Assembly: GCA_031258375.1 (NCBI GenBank)
Contig: JAIRMX010000139.1
Location: forward strand, 1-11,430
Length of the DNA stretch: 11,430 nt
Reading direction: 5' to 3'
Source of the DNA: Elusimicrobiota bacterium
GTDB lineage: Bacteria; Elusimicrobiota; Elusimicrobia; Elusimicrobiales; Elusimicrobiaceae
Positions 1-7,001 of the stretch are shown here, piece after piece (positions within the stretch are counted from its first letter, which is position 1; each line of letters begins with the position of its first letter). The translations under genes were made by a program, and so were the position numbers. Under the pieces are notes generated by a model, which saw nothing but the letters and a program-made list of their open reading frames with translations, was not told the origin of the DNA and ran no database searches.

Positions 1-110
1 ACTCAAGGACGAAAGTCCTTAAGTCGGAAGAGAGATTTAATATAAGCCGTTTTAAAGTTAGTATTAAATCCCTCGCCGCTAAAGCGGCACTCCCTTTACA
101 AAAGGGAGAA
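1..110 (+). repeat. Dispersed structured repeat, copy 1, upstream of pilin gene 1
   Basis: This ~110-base element has a second copy in inverted orientation at 7967-8074. Read in the pilin direction, the two copies share an identical 20-base block (21-40 here, AAGTCGGAAGAGAG and onward), an identical block TATTAAATCCCTCGCCGC and an identical block around the last hairpin. Three hairpins are visible. AAGGAC-GAAA-GTCCTT (5-20) has a GNRA-type GAAA loop. GCCGC-TAAA-GCGGC lies at 75-88. CTCCCTTT-ACA-AAAGGGAG lies at 90-108. The element ends about 20 bases before the pilin start codon and may begin left of the window. It is non-coding as far as can be seen. It could be a small mobile repeat (MITE- or REP-like) or a transcribed leader structure. 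Confidence 0.8.
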
Positions 111-129
111 AAAGACAAAGAGGTAAATT

Positions 130-645
130 ATGAAAAACGTAAAAGGGTTTACTTTAATTGAACTTCTTGTAGTAGTTATAATAATCGATATTCTCGCCGC
201 TATTGCTTTGCCGCAATATCGAGTTGCGGTGCTTAAAAGCAGGTTTGCCACTGTTATGTCCAACACCAAAGCTATAAAAAACGCCGCAGAGATGTATTAT
301 CTGACGTATGGAGAATACCCTGTCGATGATATAACTCTATTAGATATTGATATGCCGGGTTGCTCAAAAAACAGCGGCGGTTCAATGAGATGCCCTGCGA
401 ACAATACGGCTTATAATTATAACGGCAATATTGGTACGGGACAAAGATATGAGATTAGGGGCATATATAATTCTCCTGGTGGGCACTCCGGAACATTAGA
501 ATATACTATGGTATTAGATAAAGACCCGTCTGCCGATAAAGGGAAAATATTTTGTATAGTCGGGGATACTAAAAATTACGCAGCAGTAAAAGTATGCGAA
601 AGTATGAGTAAGGAAAAAGTTGGTACTAACGTATGTCAGCTATAA
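130..645 (+). CDS. Type IV pilin-like prepilin (gene 1)
   Basis: This is a 171-residue major- or minor-pilin-like protein, exported and assembled by type IV pilus or type II secretion machinery. The leader MKNVKG is short and basic. The prepilin peptidase site is G6|F7, followed by F-T-L-I-E with the conserved Glu at mature position 5, a hydrophobic helix (about residues 7-29) and Pro at mature position 22. The C-terminal part is a globular domain with five cysteines (78, 88, 142, 156, 169), of which two pairs could form disulfides. The start is set by GAGGT about 8 bases upstream. One oddity is Asp at mature position 14 in the middle of the hydrophobic helix, where gene 2 in this window and most pilins have Gly. 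The gene stands alone, with no pilus assembly genes nearby, so its exact role (structural pilin, minor pilin or secretion pseudopilin) cannot be decided. Confidence 0.9.
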   Translation: MKNVKGFTLIELLVVVIIIDILAAIALPQYRVAVLKSRFATVMSNTKAIKNAAEMYYLTYGEYPVDDITLLDIDMPGCSKNSGGSMRCPANNTAYNYNGNIGTGQRYEIRGIYNSPGGHSGTLEYTMVLDKDPSADKGKIFCIVGDTKNYAAVKVCESMSKEKVGTNVCQL

Positions 646-875
646 ACAAAATTTGTAAATTTTTTGGCATTACTAAATAGTATACATAAAACAATAAATT
701 CCGACGTTTAAGATTATGTTTGTATGGCGCAAATATTTGAAAACTAAGAAAATTAAGGCGTTCTATGTATGCCATTTAGCACTACCTTAGCTTTGTAAGA
801 TTATATATAATTATTAAAAATATACTATAATATTTATATTCAATATCAAGACTATAATGTAAAAGGAGATTGATT
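646..875. other. Non-coding spacer before the PC4/kinase/phosphatase cluster
   Basis: The spacer is AT-rich, especially from 800 on. The sequence after the pilin stop (ACAAA-A-TTTGT then a T-rich run, 648-670) could form only a weak AT hairpin and is not a convincing terminator. A perfect TATAAT hexamer lies at 826-831, overlapping TATACT at 821-826. This is a plausible -10 region for the downstream cluster, about 45-50 bases before the start codon. No good -35 hexamer lies 16-18 bases upstream of either, so the promoter call is weak. No gene or RNA was recognised. Confidence 0.35.
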
Positions 876-1337
876 ATGGCAGATAACGCTACATTTACCG
901 TCCTTGCTGAAATAGGTTCGATAGCTTTAAAAAATGGGGAAGAAATTAGATTCACGGTTGATACTTTTAAAGGTCACAGATACCTTTCGGTACGCAAATA
1001 TTTGAAGTCAGATTCTTACAGCGGTCCTACGAAATCCGGCATTACGCTTTCGCCGGAAATCGTTATAAAAGTCAGCTGTGCTTTAAACGCTCTTGCGCAA
1101 GATTATAAAGCCGTTGAGGAAGGCGAACTTGGTAAATATGCAAAAAAGCAGGGGCTTTCGATAATACTCAGAATAAGTACTTACATGAATTCAAAAGGAA
1201 TAGATCTGCGTCAATGGCAAGAGGATGAAACTTATACCGGCTGGACAAAAAAAGGCATACGCCTTCCGCTTGAAAATTTGTCCGAAATAAAAAAAACATT
1301 TGATGCGGCGGCAAAATATTTCGAAAACAATGAATAA
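876..1337 (+). CDS. Tandem PC4-like (YdbC/p15-type) nucleic-acid-binding domain protein
   Basis: This 153-residue soluble protein appears to be built from two PC4-like repeats. Residues 37-74 and 108-145 align without gaps at an offset of 71 residues. Each contains an aromatic/basic strand, then the signature G-x-T-K-x-G-I-x-L (GPTKSGITLSPE at 50-61 and GWTKKGIRLPLE at 122-133), then a helix. That pattern is typical of the PC4/transcriptional coactivator p15 family and bacterial YdbC-like proteins, which bind single-stranded DNA or RNA, usually as homodimers. The start ATG is chosen because GGAG at 865-868 sits 7 bases upstream; a TTG two codons earlier overlaps the spacing region and is unlikely. 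The gene ends 9 bases before the kinase start, so the two are probably co-transcribed and translationally coupled. The biological role is inferred only: a transcription or replication accessory, perhaps a kinase substrate. Confidence 0.7.
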   Translation: MADNATFTVLAEIGSIALKNGEEIRFTVDTFKGHRYLSVRKYLKSDSYSGPTKSGITLSPEIVIKVSCALNALAQDYKAVEEGELGKYAKKQGLSIILRISTYMNSKGIDLRQWQEDETYTGWTKKGIRLPLENLSEIKKTFDAAAKYFENNE

Positions 1338-1346
1338 ACTTTAATT

Positions 1347-3686
1347 ATGGAAGAAAAGAAACAGGAACAAACGACAGATTCTTCTTCCCAACAGGACTCC
1401 GTGCGGCAGCCCGATGCAAAATATGGGACAAATCCGGAACTTTCGCTTATAGGACAAGAAATATCCGGCTGCGTTATTTTGGAAAAAATAAGTTCCGGCG
1501 GAATGGGTACGGTTTTTAGAGCGAAACATAAAGCTTTAAACCGCATAGTCTGCGTTAAAATTTTAAGTCCGCTTTTGGCGAATGATAAAAAAGCCGTAGG
1601 ATTGTTTCTAACGGAAGCGCGCGCCATTGCGGAAATTGATCATCCGAATATCGTTTTTGTTTATAATGTCGGCAGAGAAAAAGGTTTTTATTTTATAGTA
1701 ATGAGCTTTATCGAAGGGGAAAGTCTTTCTTCAATAGTGCGCAAAAAACCTAATCTTCCGATAACTTTTGTAGTTGATACTTTTATCGGAATATTGCGCG
1801 GACTTGAGGCTGCGCATCAAAAGGGTATTATTCACCGCGACATTAAACCTTCAAATATTTTAATTAATAAAAAACTTGAACCTAAAATAGTAGATTTCGG
1901 AATAGCGAAAAAAATAGATAAAGAAAAAGGTTTTGCCAAAACCACAGAGCTTGCGGGCACGGCATATTTTCTTTCTCCGGAACAAGCGCTCGGCCGCGCA
2001 ATTGATACAAGGGCGGATTTATATTCCATAGGCGCAAGTATGTTTTACGTTTTGACGGCCAGATATCCGTATACCGGCAAAAACTCGATGGAAATTATTC
2101 AAAAACATATAAACGAGCCTGTTCCTAATGTCTCGGATTACCGCAGAGGCGTACCTCCGTGGCTTTCGGCCGCGATAGCGAAGTTGATGAGCAAAGATCC
2201 TAAAGATCGTTTCCAAACCGCTACCGAAACTCTCATGTACTTTCAGAAAATGCGCGCGGAAGAGCAGCTTAAAATTTCGCAAGAAAGAGTTAATATCGCT
2301 GACGAGTTGGGACTGAAAATAAGTAATACCGACACATCCGCGCAAGCTAAAGACGAGCCGCGAAAAATTTCCGAAGGCAGCGGACGCTTCAACGTTACGG
2401 TTGCGCACCGTAAACAAAAAGACAGTTCGCGAATATCTTTGCCGATGCTAAAAATAGGAGATGCAAAATCAGCGGCGTCTTTGTCGAAACAAAAGGACAA
2501 TTTTCCGGCCTCGCGCTTTCCGTTTCCTAACTTCAATACCGGAAAGGAATCTCGTCTCAGCAAAAGAATCTTCTCAAGCTTTTTTATGAAGAGCGTTGTT
2601 TTTATGCTTTTTGCATTGCTTATAATGCTTTTGGCTTTTGGTATATTTTTTAAACTAGGCTCAATATGCTCTGCTTTTGACATTGCGGAAAAAACTTTTG
2701 TGCAGTCCGTGCTTATTCCATGGGTTTCGCCTTCTTTTTTGCCCGAACAGTTGTTATATTTGGCAATAGCGTTTGTTTTCATGATATTTAGCGCAAGCAT
2801 GCTGTTTTTTAATCATATACGACGCATAGTTCCTTTTGTGTTTTTAACGGCTGTTTGGGCATATTTTGCCGGGTTATTTAATCTGCTCTCTCCGCAGGCA
2901 ACAAATTGGTTGGCGGAAACGTTATTGCCTTTATACGCTTTTTTACTCGGCGGGATAGCTATAAAAATAGACGAATCTAATTATTTGGGCTTTTTGTGGC
3001 GTTTTTGCGCTGTTGGATTATTTTGTTCGGCGTTTTATTTCGTATATTTATTTGCGCAGCCTGATAATTTTGAGATTGGCGCTCTTACTACGCCTCTATT
3101 TTACACGACTATAGCTCTTGTTGCGGCAACATGTATTATGCCTTTTTTGAGAGGCGGTTTTTTATATCGTATGGCAACGGTGCTGCTGTTCGTAGCTTCA
3201 TGCGCTGTTATATGGATGTATCAAACAAGCGGCAACGTATATTACACCTTGAAGCAAGTAAAGATCCAAGAACAATTGCCGGACGAGCGGCAAGAGAAAA
3301 AAGAACTCTCCTCAAAGAATTATATGTTGAAAAATTTTACTTATGCGCAGTATGCTGAAAATGAAGAAATTTTTCCGCAGATTGAAGTGGAAGAAGAGGT
3401 GTCGCCAAAAGAGACAAAAGAAGAAAATCCTGCCGAGCCTTCCCCAGAAGAACTGAGATCTTTGTTTATCAGTAATTTAAATTCTCGAGCTCATACAATG
3501 AGCCGCGCTCAGATAGAATATCTCGTATGGGTATTTGCTCTCAACGAACCTTTTGAAAAATTTAAATATAATTATCGTTCTGATGGTTTTATTATGGCTT
3601 TAGGCATTGCTCTTATGGTTTACGGCCTGCTTATTTTTATAATTTCAATGGTTGAATCAGGGAAAAATAAATGGACTTTGATATAG
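1347..3686 (+). CDS. Hanks-type Ser/Thr protein kinase with multi-pass membrane C-terminus
   Basis: The protein has 779 residues. The kinase domain spans about 40-300: glycine loop ISSGGMGTVF (48-57), catalytic Lys71, helix-C Glu90, HRD-K-N (H163, R164, D165, K167, N170), DFG (183-185), activation-loop Thr199-200, SPE (210-212), Asp224 in the ADLYSIG motif, and Arg288. All key residues are present; the first glycine of the loop is Ser49. Phosphorylation-competent activity is expected. Residues ~300-410 form a basic, Ser-rich linker. About seven hydrophobic segments follow (near 413-435, 469-488, 493-513, 525-540, 548-569, 583-600, 609-625). Next comes a Glu/Pro-rich stretch (about 668-705), then a last segment at 747-769. 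It lacks the PASTA repeats of cell-wall-sensing kinases. No Shine-Dalgarno precedes the start, which lies 9 bases after the previous stop, suggesting coupling. The downstream phosphatase overlaps its end. The signal it senses is unknown. Confidence 0.93.
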   Translation: MEEKKQEQTTDSSSQQDSVRQPDAKYGTNPELSLIGQEISGCVILEKISSGGMGTVFRAKHKALNRIVCVKILSPLLANDKKAVGLFLTEARAIAEIDHPNIVFVYNVGREKGFYFIVMSFIEGESLSSIVRKKPNLPITFVVDTFIGILRGLEAAHQKGIIHRDIKPSNILINKKLEPKIVDFGIAKKIDKEKGFAKTTELAGTAYFLSPEQALGRAIDTRADLYSIGASMFYVLTARYPYTGKNSMEIIQKHINEPVPNVSDYRRGVPPWLSAAIAKLMSKDPKDRFQTATETLMYFQKMRAEEQLKISQERVNIADELGLKISNTDTSAQAKDEPRKISEGSGRFNVTVAHRKQKDSSRISLPMLKIGDAKSAASLSKQKDNFPASRFPFPNFNTGKESRLSKRIFSSFFMKSVVFMLFALLIMLLAFGIFFKLGSICSAFDIAEKTFVQSVLIPWVSPSFLPEQLLYLAIAFVFMIFSASMLFFNHIRRIVPFVFLTAVWAYFAGLFNLLSPQATNWLAETLLPLYAFLLGGIAIKIDESNYLGFLWRFCAVGLFCSAFYFVYLFAQPDNFEIGALTTPLFYTTIALVAATCIMPFLRGGFLYRMATVLLFVASCAVIWMYQTSGNVYYTLKQVKIQEQLPDERQEKKELSSKNYMLKNFTYAQYAENEEIFPQIEVEEEVSPKETKEENPAEPSPEELRSLFISNLNSRAHTMSRAQIEYLVWVFALNEPFEKFKYNYRSDGFIMALGIALMVYGLLIFIISMVESGKNKWTLI

Positions 3687-4468
3687 AATTTGCATCTTGC
3701 AGCGATATCGGAAAAATCCGCGAAAAAAACGAAGACAGCGTTCTTATAGTACCTGAGCTTCGCCTTGTTGCTGTGGCCGACGGCATGGGAGGACATAACG
3801 CAGGCGAAGTCGCAAGCAATCTTGCCGTCAGCATTCTCAGGGATGTTTTATACGACATTAACGAAAAAAAATTAACTATTCCCAAAGATTTCGAGCCTAA
3901 ATTGCCCAAAATAGCTCGTAATTTGCTTTATGCCGCAAATATGGCCAACGAACGCATTTTTACCCTCGCAATGGAAAATTCCAAAAGACGCGGTATGGGA
4001 ACGACTTTGAGCGCCGTTTGTTTTGAAAACTTATCCAGCTCTGCCGCCGTTCATATAGGAGATACAAGAATATATTTACTGCGCGACGGAGAAATGAGGC
4101 AGATATCAAACGATCATTCTTATGTGATGGAACAAGTGGCGCGCGGTATTTTAACAAAAGAACAGGCAGAAAAATCCCGCATACAAAATATTCTAACGCG
4201 TGCGCTTGGTCTGCGTAAAGACGTTATGTGCGATATAATTATGCTTATACCTCAGCCCGGCGACATATATATGTTGTGTTCGGACGGCGTAAACAAAGGT
4301 ATTAGCGAAGGGGATATAAAAACAGTGCTTTCAAAGCAGGTGAGTCTTGGCAAAATGTGTCAAGAAATTGTTAAGACTGCCTCGCGCAACGATGGCAAGG
4401 ACAATGTTTCCTGCGTTATTGCAAAAATCTCTAATAAAAAGAAAAAACGAAGTTTTTTCGGTTTGTGA
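3671..4468 (+). CDS. PP2C-family Ser/Thr protein phosphatase
   Basis: This is a 265-residue cytosolic PPM/PP2C phosphatase of the PrpC/Stp type, using two metal ions to hydrolyse phosphoserine and phosphothreonine. The PP2C motifs appear in order: R-x-K-N-E-D (17-22), V-A-D-G-M-G-G-H (35-42, metal ligand Asp37), G-M-G-T-T-L (108-113), H-I-G-D-T-R-I-Y (128-135), T-R-A-L-G (176-180), L-C-S-D-G-V (202-207, metal ligand Asp205) and G-K-D-N (242-245, Asp244). Its length matches the minimal bacterial single-domain family. The C-terminus ends in a basic tail, KKKKRSFFGL. Its start overlaps the 3' end of the kinase gene by 16 bases in another frame, with AGGGA 7 bases upstream of the ATG. Kinase and phosphatase are therefore translated together and very probably act as an opposing pair. 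Confidence 0.95.
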   Translation: MDFDIEFASCSDIGKIREKNEDSVLIVPELRLVAVADGMGGHNAGEVASNLAVSILRDVLYDINEKKLTIPKDFEPKLPKIARNLLYAANMANERIFTLAMENSKRRGMGTTLSAVCFENLSSSAAVHIGDTRIYLLRDGEMRQISNDHSYVMEQVARGILTKEQAEKSRIQNILTRALGLRKDVMCDIIMLIPQPGDIYMLCSDGVNKGISEGDIKTVLSKQVSLGKMCQEIVKTASRNDGKDNVSCVIAKISNKKKKRSFFGL

Positions 4469-4686
4469 AATTTAAATACACGCAGACGGCAGCATATACG
4501 GCGAATATAGATGTTATTTTCTAAAAAATTCTAATGCGCTTATTATTATAGAACTTCTTACAAAAATATCATAAATATCTCAGCGCATAATTATTTTACG
4601 ACTTTATAAGACCAATTCAGTCCTCGTACAATTTTTAATCGCAAATTATTATTTTGTTGTCTGCTGGTCCGCCGATAGCTTTTAAC
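4469..4686. other. Non-coding spacer between phosphatase gene and groESL promoter
   Basis: This AT-rich stretch has no supported ORF. No clear intrinsic terminator for the kinase/phosphatase cluster is visible. An imperfect pair AATGCGCT ... AGCGCATA (around 4531-4590) has a long loop and no T-run. Nothing else is recognisable here. Confidence 0.5.
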
Positions 4687-4706
4687 AATGCTGTAAAATT
4701 AGCAAT
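4687..4706 (+). promoter_or_regulatory. Upstream copy of the groESL operator-like motif
   Basis: AATGCT-GTA-AAATTAGCAAT here matches AATGCT-AAATTAGCAAT at 4737-4753 except for a 3-base insertion. Each contains TGCT ... AGCA inverted ends. The copy lies 12 bases upstream of the -35 hexamer, and the second copy overlaps the -10 hexamer, so they bracket the promoter. This could be an auxiliary repressor site. It is inference from repeat and position only. Confidence 0.4.
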
Positions 4707-4718
4707 CAAAGAAATAGA

Positions 4719-4747
4719 TTGACAAAAATAAAACAAAATGCTAAATT
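4719..4747 (+). promoter_or_regulatory. groESL sigma70-type promoter
   Basis: A perfect -35 TTGACA (4719-4724) is separated by 17 bases from a -10 TAAATT (4742-4747). Transcription would start near 4754, leaving a leader of about 70 bases before groES. This is the strongest promoter-like sequence in the window and fits a highly expressed chaperonin operon. Confidence 0.75.
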
Positions 4748-4772
4748 AGCAATATAGGCAATACATTGCCAA
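4746..4772 (+). promoter_or_regulatory. CIRCE-like (HrcA-type) operator, diverged
   Basis: TTAGCAATA-N9-CATTGCCAA has the exact 9-N9-9 geometry of CIRCE (TTAGCACTC-N9-GAGTGCTAA), the HrcA repressor site that controls groESL in many bacteria. It matches 13 of 18 consensus arm bases, and 7 of the 9 arm pairs are complementary. It starts inside the -10 hexamer and covers the expected start site, the usual position for heat-shock repression. A nested perfect palindrome GGCAAT-AC-ATTGCC (4757-4770) and TGCTAA-A-TTAGCA (4739-4751) overlap it, so another repressor with a different site is also possible. Confidence 0.55.
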
Positions 4773-4823
4773 TTTTAAAACGGGCATTTTTATTGCCTTA
4801 ATGTTAAGGAGGAGATTAAGACA

Positions 4824-5120
4824 ATGGCAACAATCAAAATTAAACCTTTGGGCGACAGAGTAATCGTAGAACCGATCGAACCCAAAGAAGTTATGAAAGG
4901 CGGGATTATCATCCCGGATACTGCAAAAGAAAAACCGATGGAAGGCAAAGTAGTTGCGGCTGGTCCCGGCGCTTTAAATAAGAAAGGGGAAAGAATGCCT
5001 ATGGACGTTAAAGTCGGCGACAAAGTTTTATACGGCAAGTATTCCGGCACGGAAATTAAACTTGACGATATAAAATATTTGATAATGCATCAGGAAGATA
5101 TCCTGGGCATTTTGGGTTAA
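4824..5120 (+). CDS. groES: Co-chaperonin GroES (Hsp10)
   Basis: This 98-residue protein is the seven-subunit lid of the GroEL folding chamber, acting in the cytosol. It has the family start IKPLGDRV(I/V)V, the mobile loop region with KGGIIIPDTAKEKP (25-38) that contacts GroEL, and the closing V-G-D-K-V-L-Y-G-K-Y-S-G-T-E and D-I-L-G-I-L-G. Its length is normal for the family. The start is set by the strong Shine-Dalgarno AAGGAGGAG (4806-4814), 9 bases before the ATG. It is first in a two-gene operon, 33 bases before groEL, under the promoter and CIRCE-like site at 4719-4772. Confidence 0.98.
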   Translation: MATIKIKPLGDRVIVEPIEPKEVMKGGIIIPDTAKEKPMEGKVVAAGPGALNKKGERMPMDVKVGDKVLYGKYSGTEIKLDDIKYLIMHQEDILGILG

Positions 5121-5153
5121 ATAGTATCTTGATAAGGAGATTAAAAGAATAAT

Positions 5154-6782
5154 ATGGCAAAACAAATTATATTTTCCGAAGAAGCCCGCGCTAAAATGAA
5201 ATCGGGCATAGAAAAAGTTGCAAACGCCGTAAAAGTTACCCTGGGCCCCAAAGGCCGCAGCGTAGTGCTGGAAAAAAAGTTCGGCTCGCCTCTTATAATT
5301 GACGACGGTGTGACTATCGCCAAAGATATCGAGCTTGAAGATAAGTTTGAAAACATGGGCGCGCAGCTTATACGCGAAGTCGCTTCCAAAACCAACGACG
5401 TTGCTGGCGACGGCACGACTACGGCTACCGTTCTTGCAAGCGCTTTGCTTGCCGAAGGCATTAAGAATATTACTTCCGGCGCTAATCCGACCCGGATAAA
5501 AAAGGGCATAGAAAAAGCTGTCGAAACCGTGCGCGAAGAGCTCAAAAAAATGCATAAACCCGTTAAAACCAAACAGGAAAAAGCTCAAATAGCCACTATA
5601 TCGGCCAATGATAAAATAATCGGCGATTTAATTGCCGAGGCTATGGATAAAGTAGGGCATGAAGGCGTGATAACCGTCGAGGAAGGAAAAACGGCGTCTA
5701 CGACTTTGGACGTTGTTGAAGGCATGCAGTTTGATCGCGGTTATATCTCGCCGTATTTCGTTACGGACAGCGAGCGCATGGAATGCGTGCTTGAAGACTG
5801 CGCGATTATAATTACCGATAAAAAAATCTCTTCTATGAGCGAACTTTTGCCGATTTTGGAAAAGATTGTTCAAGGCGGCCGCAACTTTTTAATTATAGCC
5901 GAAGACGTTGAAGGCGAAGCTTTGGCGACTTTGGTTGTAAACCGTTTGCGCGGCACTCTTAAAGGCTGTGCCGTAAAGGCTCCCGGCTTTGGCGATAGAC
6001 GCAAGGAAATGCTTGCCGATATTGCCGTCTTGACAGGAGGCACGGTGATATCCGAAGAGACCGGCTTGAAACTTGAAAACGCAACGCCCGAAATGCTCGG
6101 CTCGGCAAAACGCGTTATTATCGATAAAGAAAATACTACAATCGTAAACGGCGCCGGCGATAAAAAAGCCGTTGCGGATAGAACGGCGCAAATCAAAAAG
6201 CAAATCGAGCTTTCAACATCAGAATACGATAAAGAAAAACTTCAGGAAAGACTTGCAAAACTTTCCGGCGGAGTAGCCGTAATCAATGTAGGAGCCGCGA
6301 CTGAAACCGAACTTAAAGCCAAAAAAGCGAAAGTTGAAGACGCAAGAAACGCAACCCGCGCCGGCGTTGAAGAAGGCATTGTTCCGGGCGGCGGCGTGGC
6401 TTTGGCGCGCTGCGAAGACGCTTTAGCCGCCATTAAAGAAGCCGATGAAGATATACAAACCGGCATCAACATTGTGCGCAAGGCTTTAACCGCTCCTCTA
6501 AAACAAATTGCCGAAAACTCCGGTTTAGACGGCGCCGTCGTAGTGGAAAAAGTCCGCAATCTTGCGGGTAACGAAGGTTATAATGCCGACACTGATACTT
6601 ATGAGGATCTTCTTAAAGCCGGCGTCGTTGATCCCGCCAAAGTCGTAAGAACCGCGCTCGAAAACGCGGCTTCTATTGCGGCGACCGTGCTTTTGACGGA
6701 AGCTCTTGTGGCAGACCTGCCTGAAAAGAAAGAAGCAATGCCTCCGATGGGAGGAATGGGCGGCGGGATGGGTATGATGTAA
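5154..6782 (+). CDS. groEL: Chaperonin GroEL (Hsp60)
   Basis: This 542-residue full-length group I chaperonin forms the 14-mer ATP-driven folding chamber with GroES. Visible signatures are T-L-G-P-K-G-R (29-35), the ATP-binding G-D-G-T-T-T (85-90, catalytic-region Asp86), S-A-N-D, K-A-P-G-F-G-D-R-R-K in the apical domain, E-E-G-I-V-P-G-G-G-V-A-L in the equatorial domain, and a C-terminal Gly/Met tail ending GGMGGGMGMM. The upstream AAGGAG (5134-5139) is about 14 bases from the ATG, an unusually long spacing, but no better in-frame start exists and the N-terminus aligns with the family. A strong terminator follows 25 bases after the stop. Confidence 0.98.
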   Translation: MAKQIIFSEEARAKMKSGIEKVANAVKVTLGPKGRSVVLEKKFGSPLIIDDGVTIAKDIELEDKFENMGAQLIREVASKTNDVAGDGTTTATVLASALLAEGIKNITSGANPTRIKKGIEKAVETVREELKKMHKPVKTKQEKAQIATISANDKIIGDLIAEAMDKVGHEGVITVEEGKTASTTLDVVEGMQFDRGYISPYFVTDSERMECVLEDCAIIITDKKISSMSELLPILEKIVQGGRNFLIIAEDVEGEALATLVVNRLRGTLKGCAVKAPGFGDRRKEMLADIAVLTGGTVISEETGLKLENATPEMLGSAKRVIIDKENTTIVNGAGDKKAVADRTAQIKKQIELSTSEYDKEKLQERLAKLSGGVAVINVGAATETELKAKKAKVEDARNATRAGVEEGIVPGGGVALARCEDALAAIKEADEDIQTGINIVRKALTAPLKQIAENSGLDGAVVVEKVRNLAGNEGYNADTDTYEDLLKAGVVDPAKVVRTALENAASIAATVLLTEALVADLPEKKEAMPPMGGMGGGMGMM

Positions 6783-6793
6783 TCCCGTTTAAG

Positions 6794-6856
6794 TCAGACA
6801 TTTAGTAAAAAAGGCGCTCTCAATATGAGCGCCTTTTTTTTGTTTTTGATATTCAT
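6794..6856 (-). pseudogene. 5' remnant of a type IV pilin gene
   Basis: On the minus strand an excellent Shine-Dalgarno GGAGG, 7 bases upstream, precedes ATG at 6856 and the codons M-N-I-K-N-K-K-K. This matches the leader SIKNKK of the intact pilin gene 2 just before its AFTLIE cleavage motif. The sequence then runs into the groEL terminator, giving a meaningless tail (ALILRAPFLLNV) and a stop at 6794. The recognisable pilin part is only 6834-6856. Homology to the pilin 2 locus continues upstream through 6872-6908 (identical) and weakly to about 6935 (AAATTTGG region). It reads as a pilin gene whose body was deleted or never copied. A 20-residue peptide could still be translated, though this is unlikely to matter. 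Confidence 0.65.
6807..6841 (+). terminator. Intrinsic terminator of groESL
   Basis: The stem GGCGCTC (6813-6819) / GAGCGCC (6827-6833) has a 7-base loop TCAATAT and a run of eight T from 6834, interrupted by one G at 6842. It is preceded by six A residues, which extend the stem and make it potentially active from the minus strand too. Its T side runs directly into the pilin gene remnant on the opposite strand. Confidence 0.93.
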
Positions 6857-6871
6857 AATACCGCCTCCATG

Positions 6872-6908
6872 CATAAAATAAGCCTTTGCATACGCAAAGA
6901 CTTTACTA
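6872..6908 (-). repeat. 37-base pilin-leader repeat, copy A, with hairpin
   Basis: These 37 bases are identical to 7882-7918 (offset 1010 bases). Read on the minus strand they contain a hairpin AGTCTTTGC-GTAT-GCAAAGGCT (6902-6881): nine base pairs with one G-U wobble and a four-base loop. It lies about 25 bases upstream of the remnant pilin start codon, so it would be in the 5' untranslated leader. Confidence 0.85.
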
Positions 6909-7001
6909 AAGCAAAACAATTAAATTTGGAAGTAAAAGAGAAAAGGGAATTAGTTTTCGTTATTGTCGAATTATCTGATGGGGGATGAAATTCTTCTATT
7001 T

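Noticed and set aside
646..670. Terminator after pilin gene 1
   Set aside because: Only a weak AT-only stem (ACAAA/TTTGT), with its T-run several bases beyond it; not convincing.
870..875. TTG start two codons upstream for the PC4-like gene
   Set aside because: It lies immediately next to the GGAG ribosome-binding site. ATG at 876 has ideal spacing.
5028..6559. Several long antisense open frames inside groES and groEL
   Set aside because: They are mirror frames of strongly conserved coding sequence, with low-complexity translations and no independent ribosome-binding sites.
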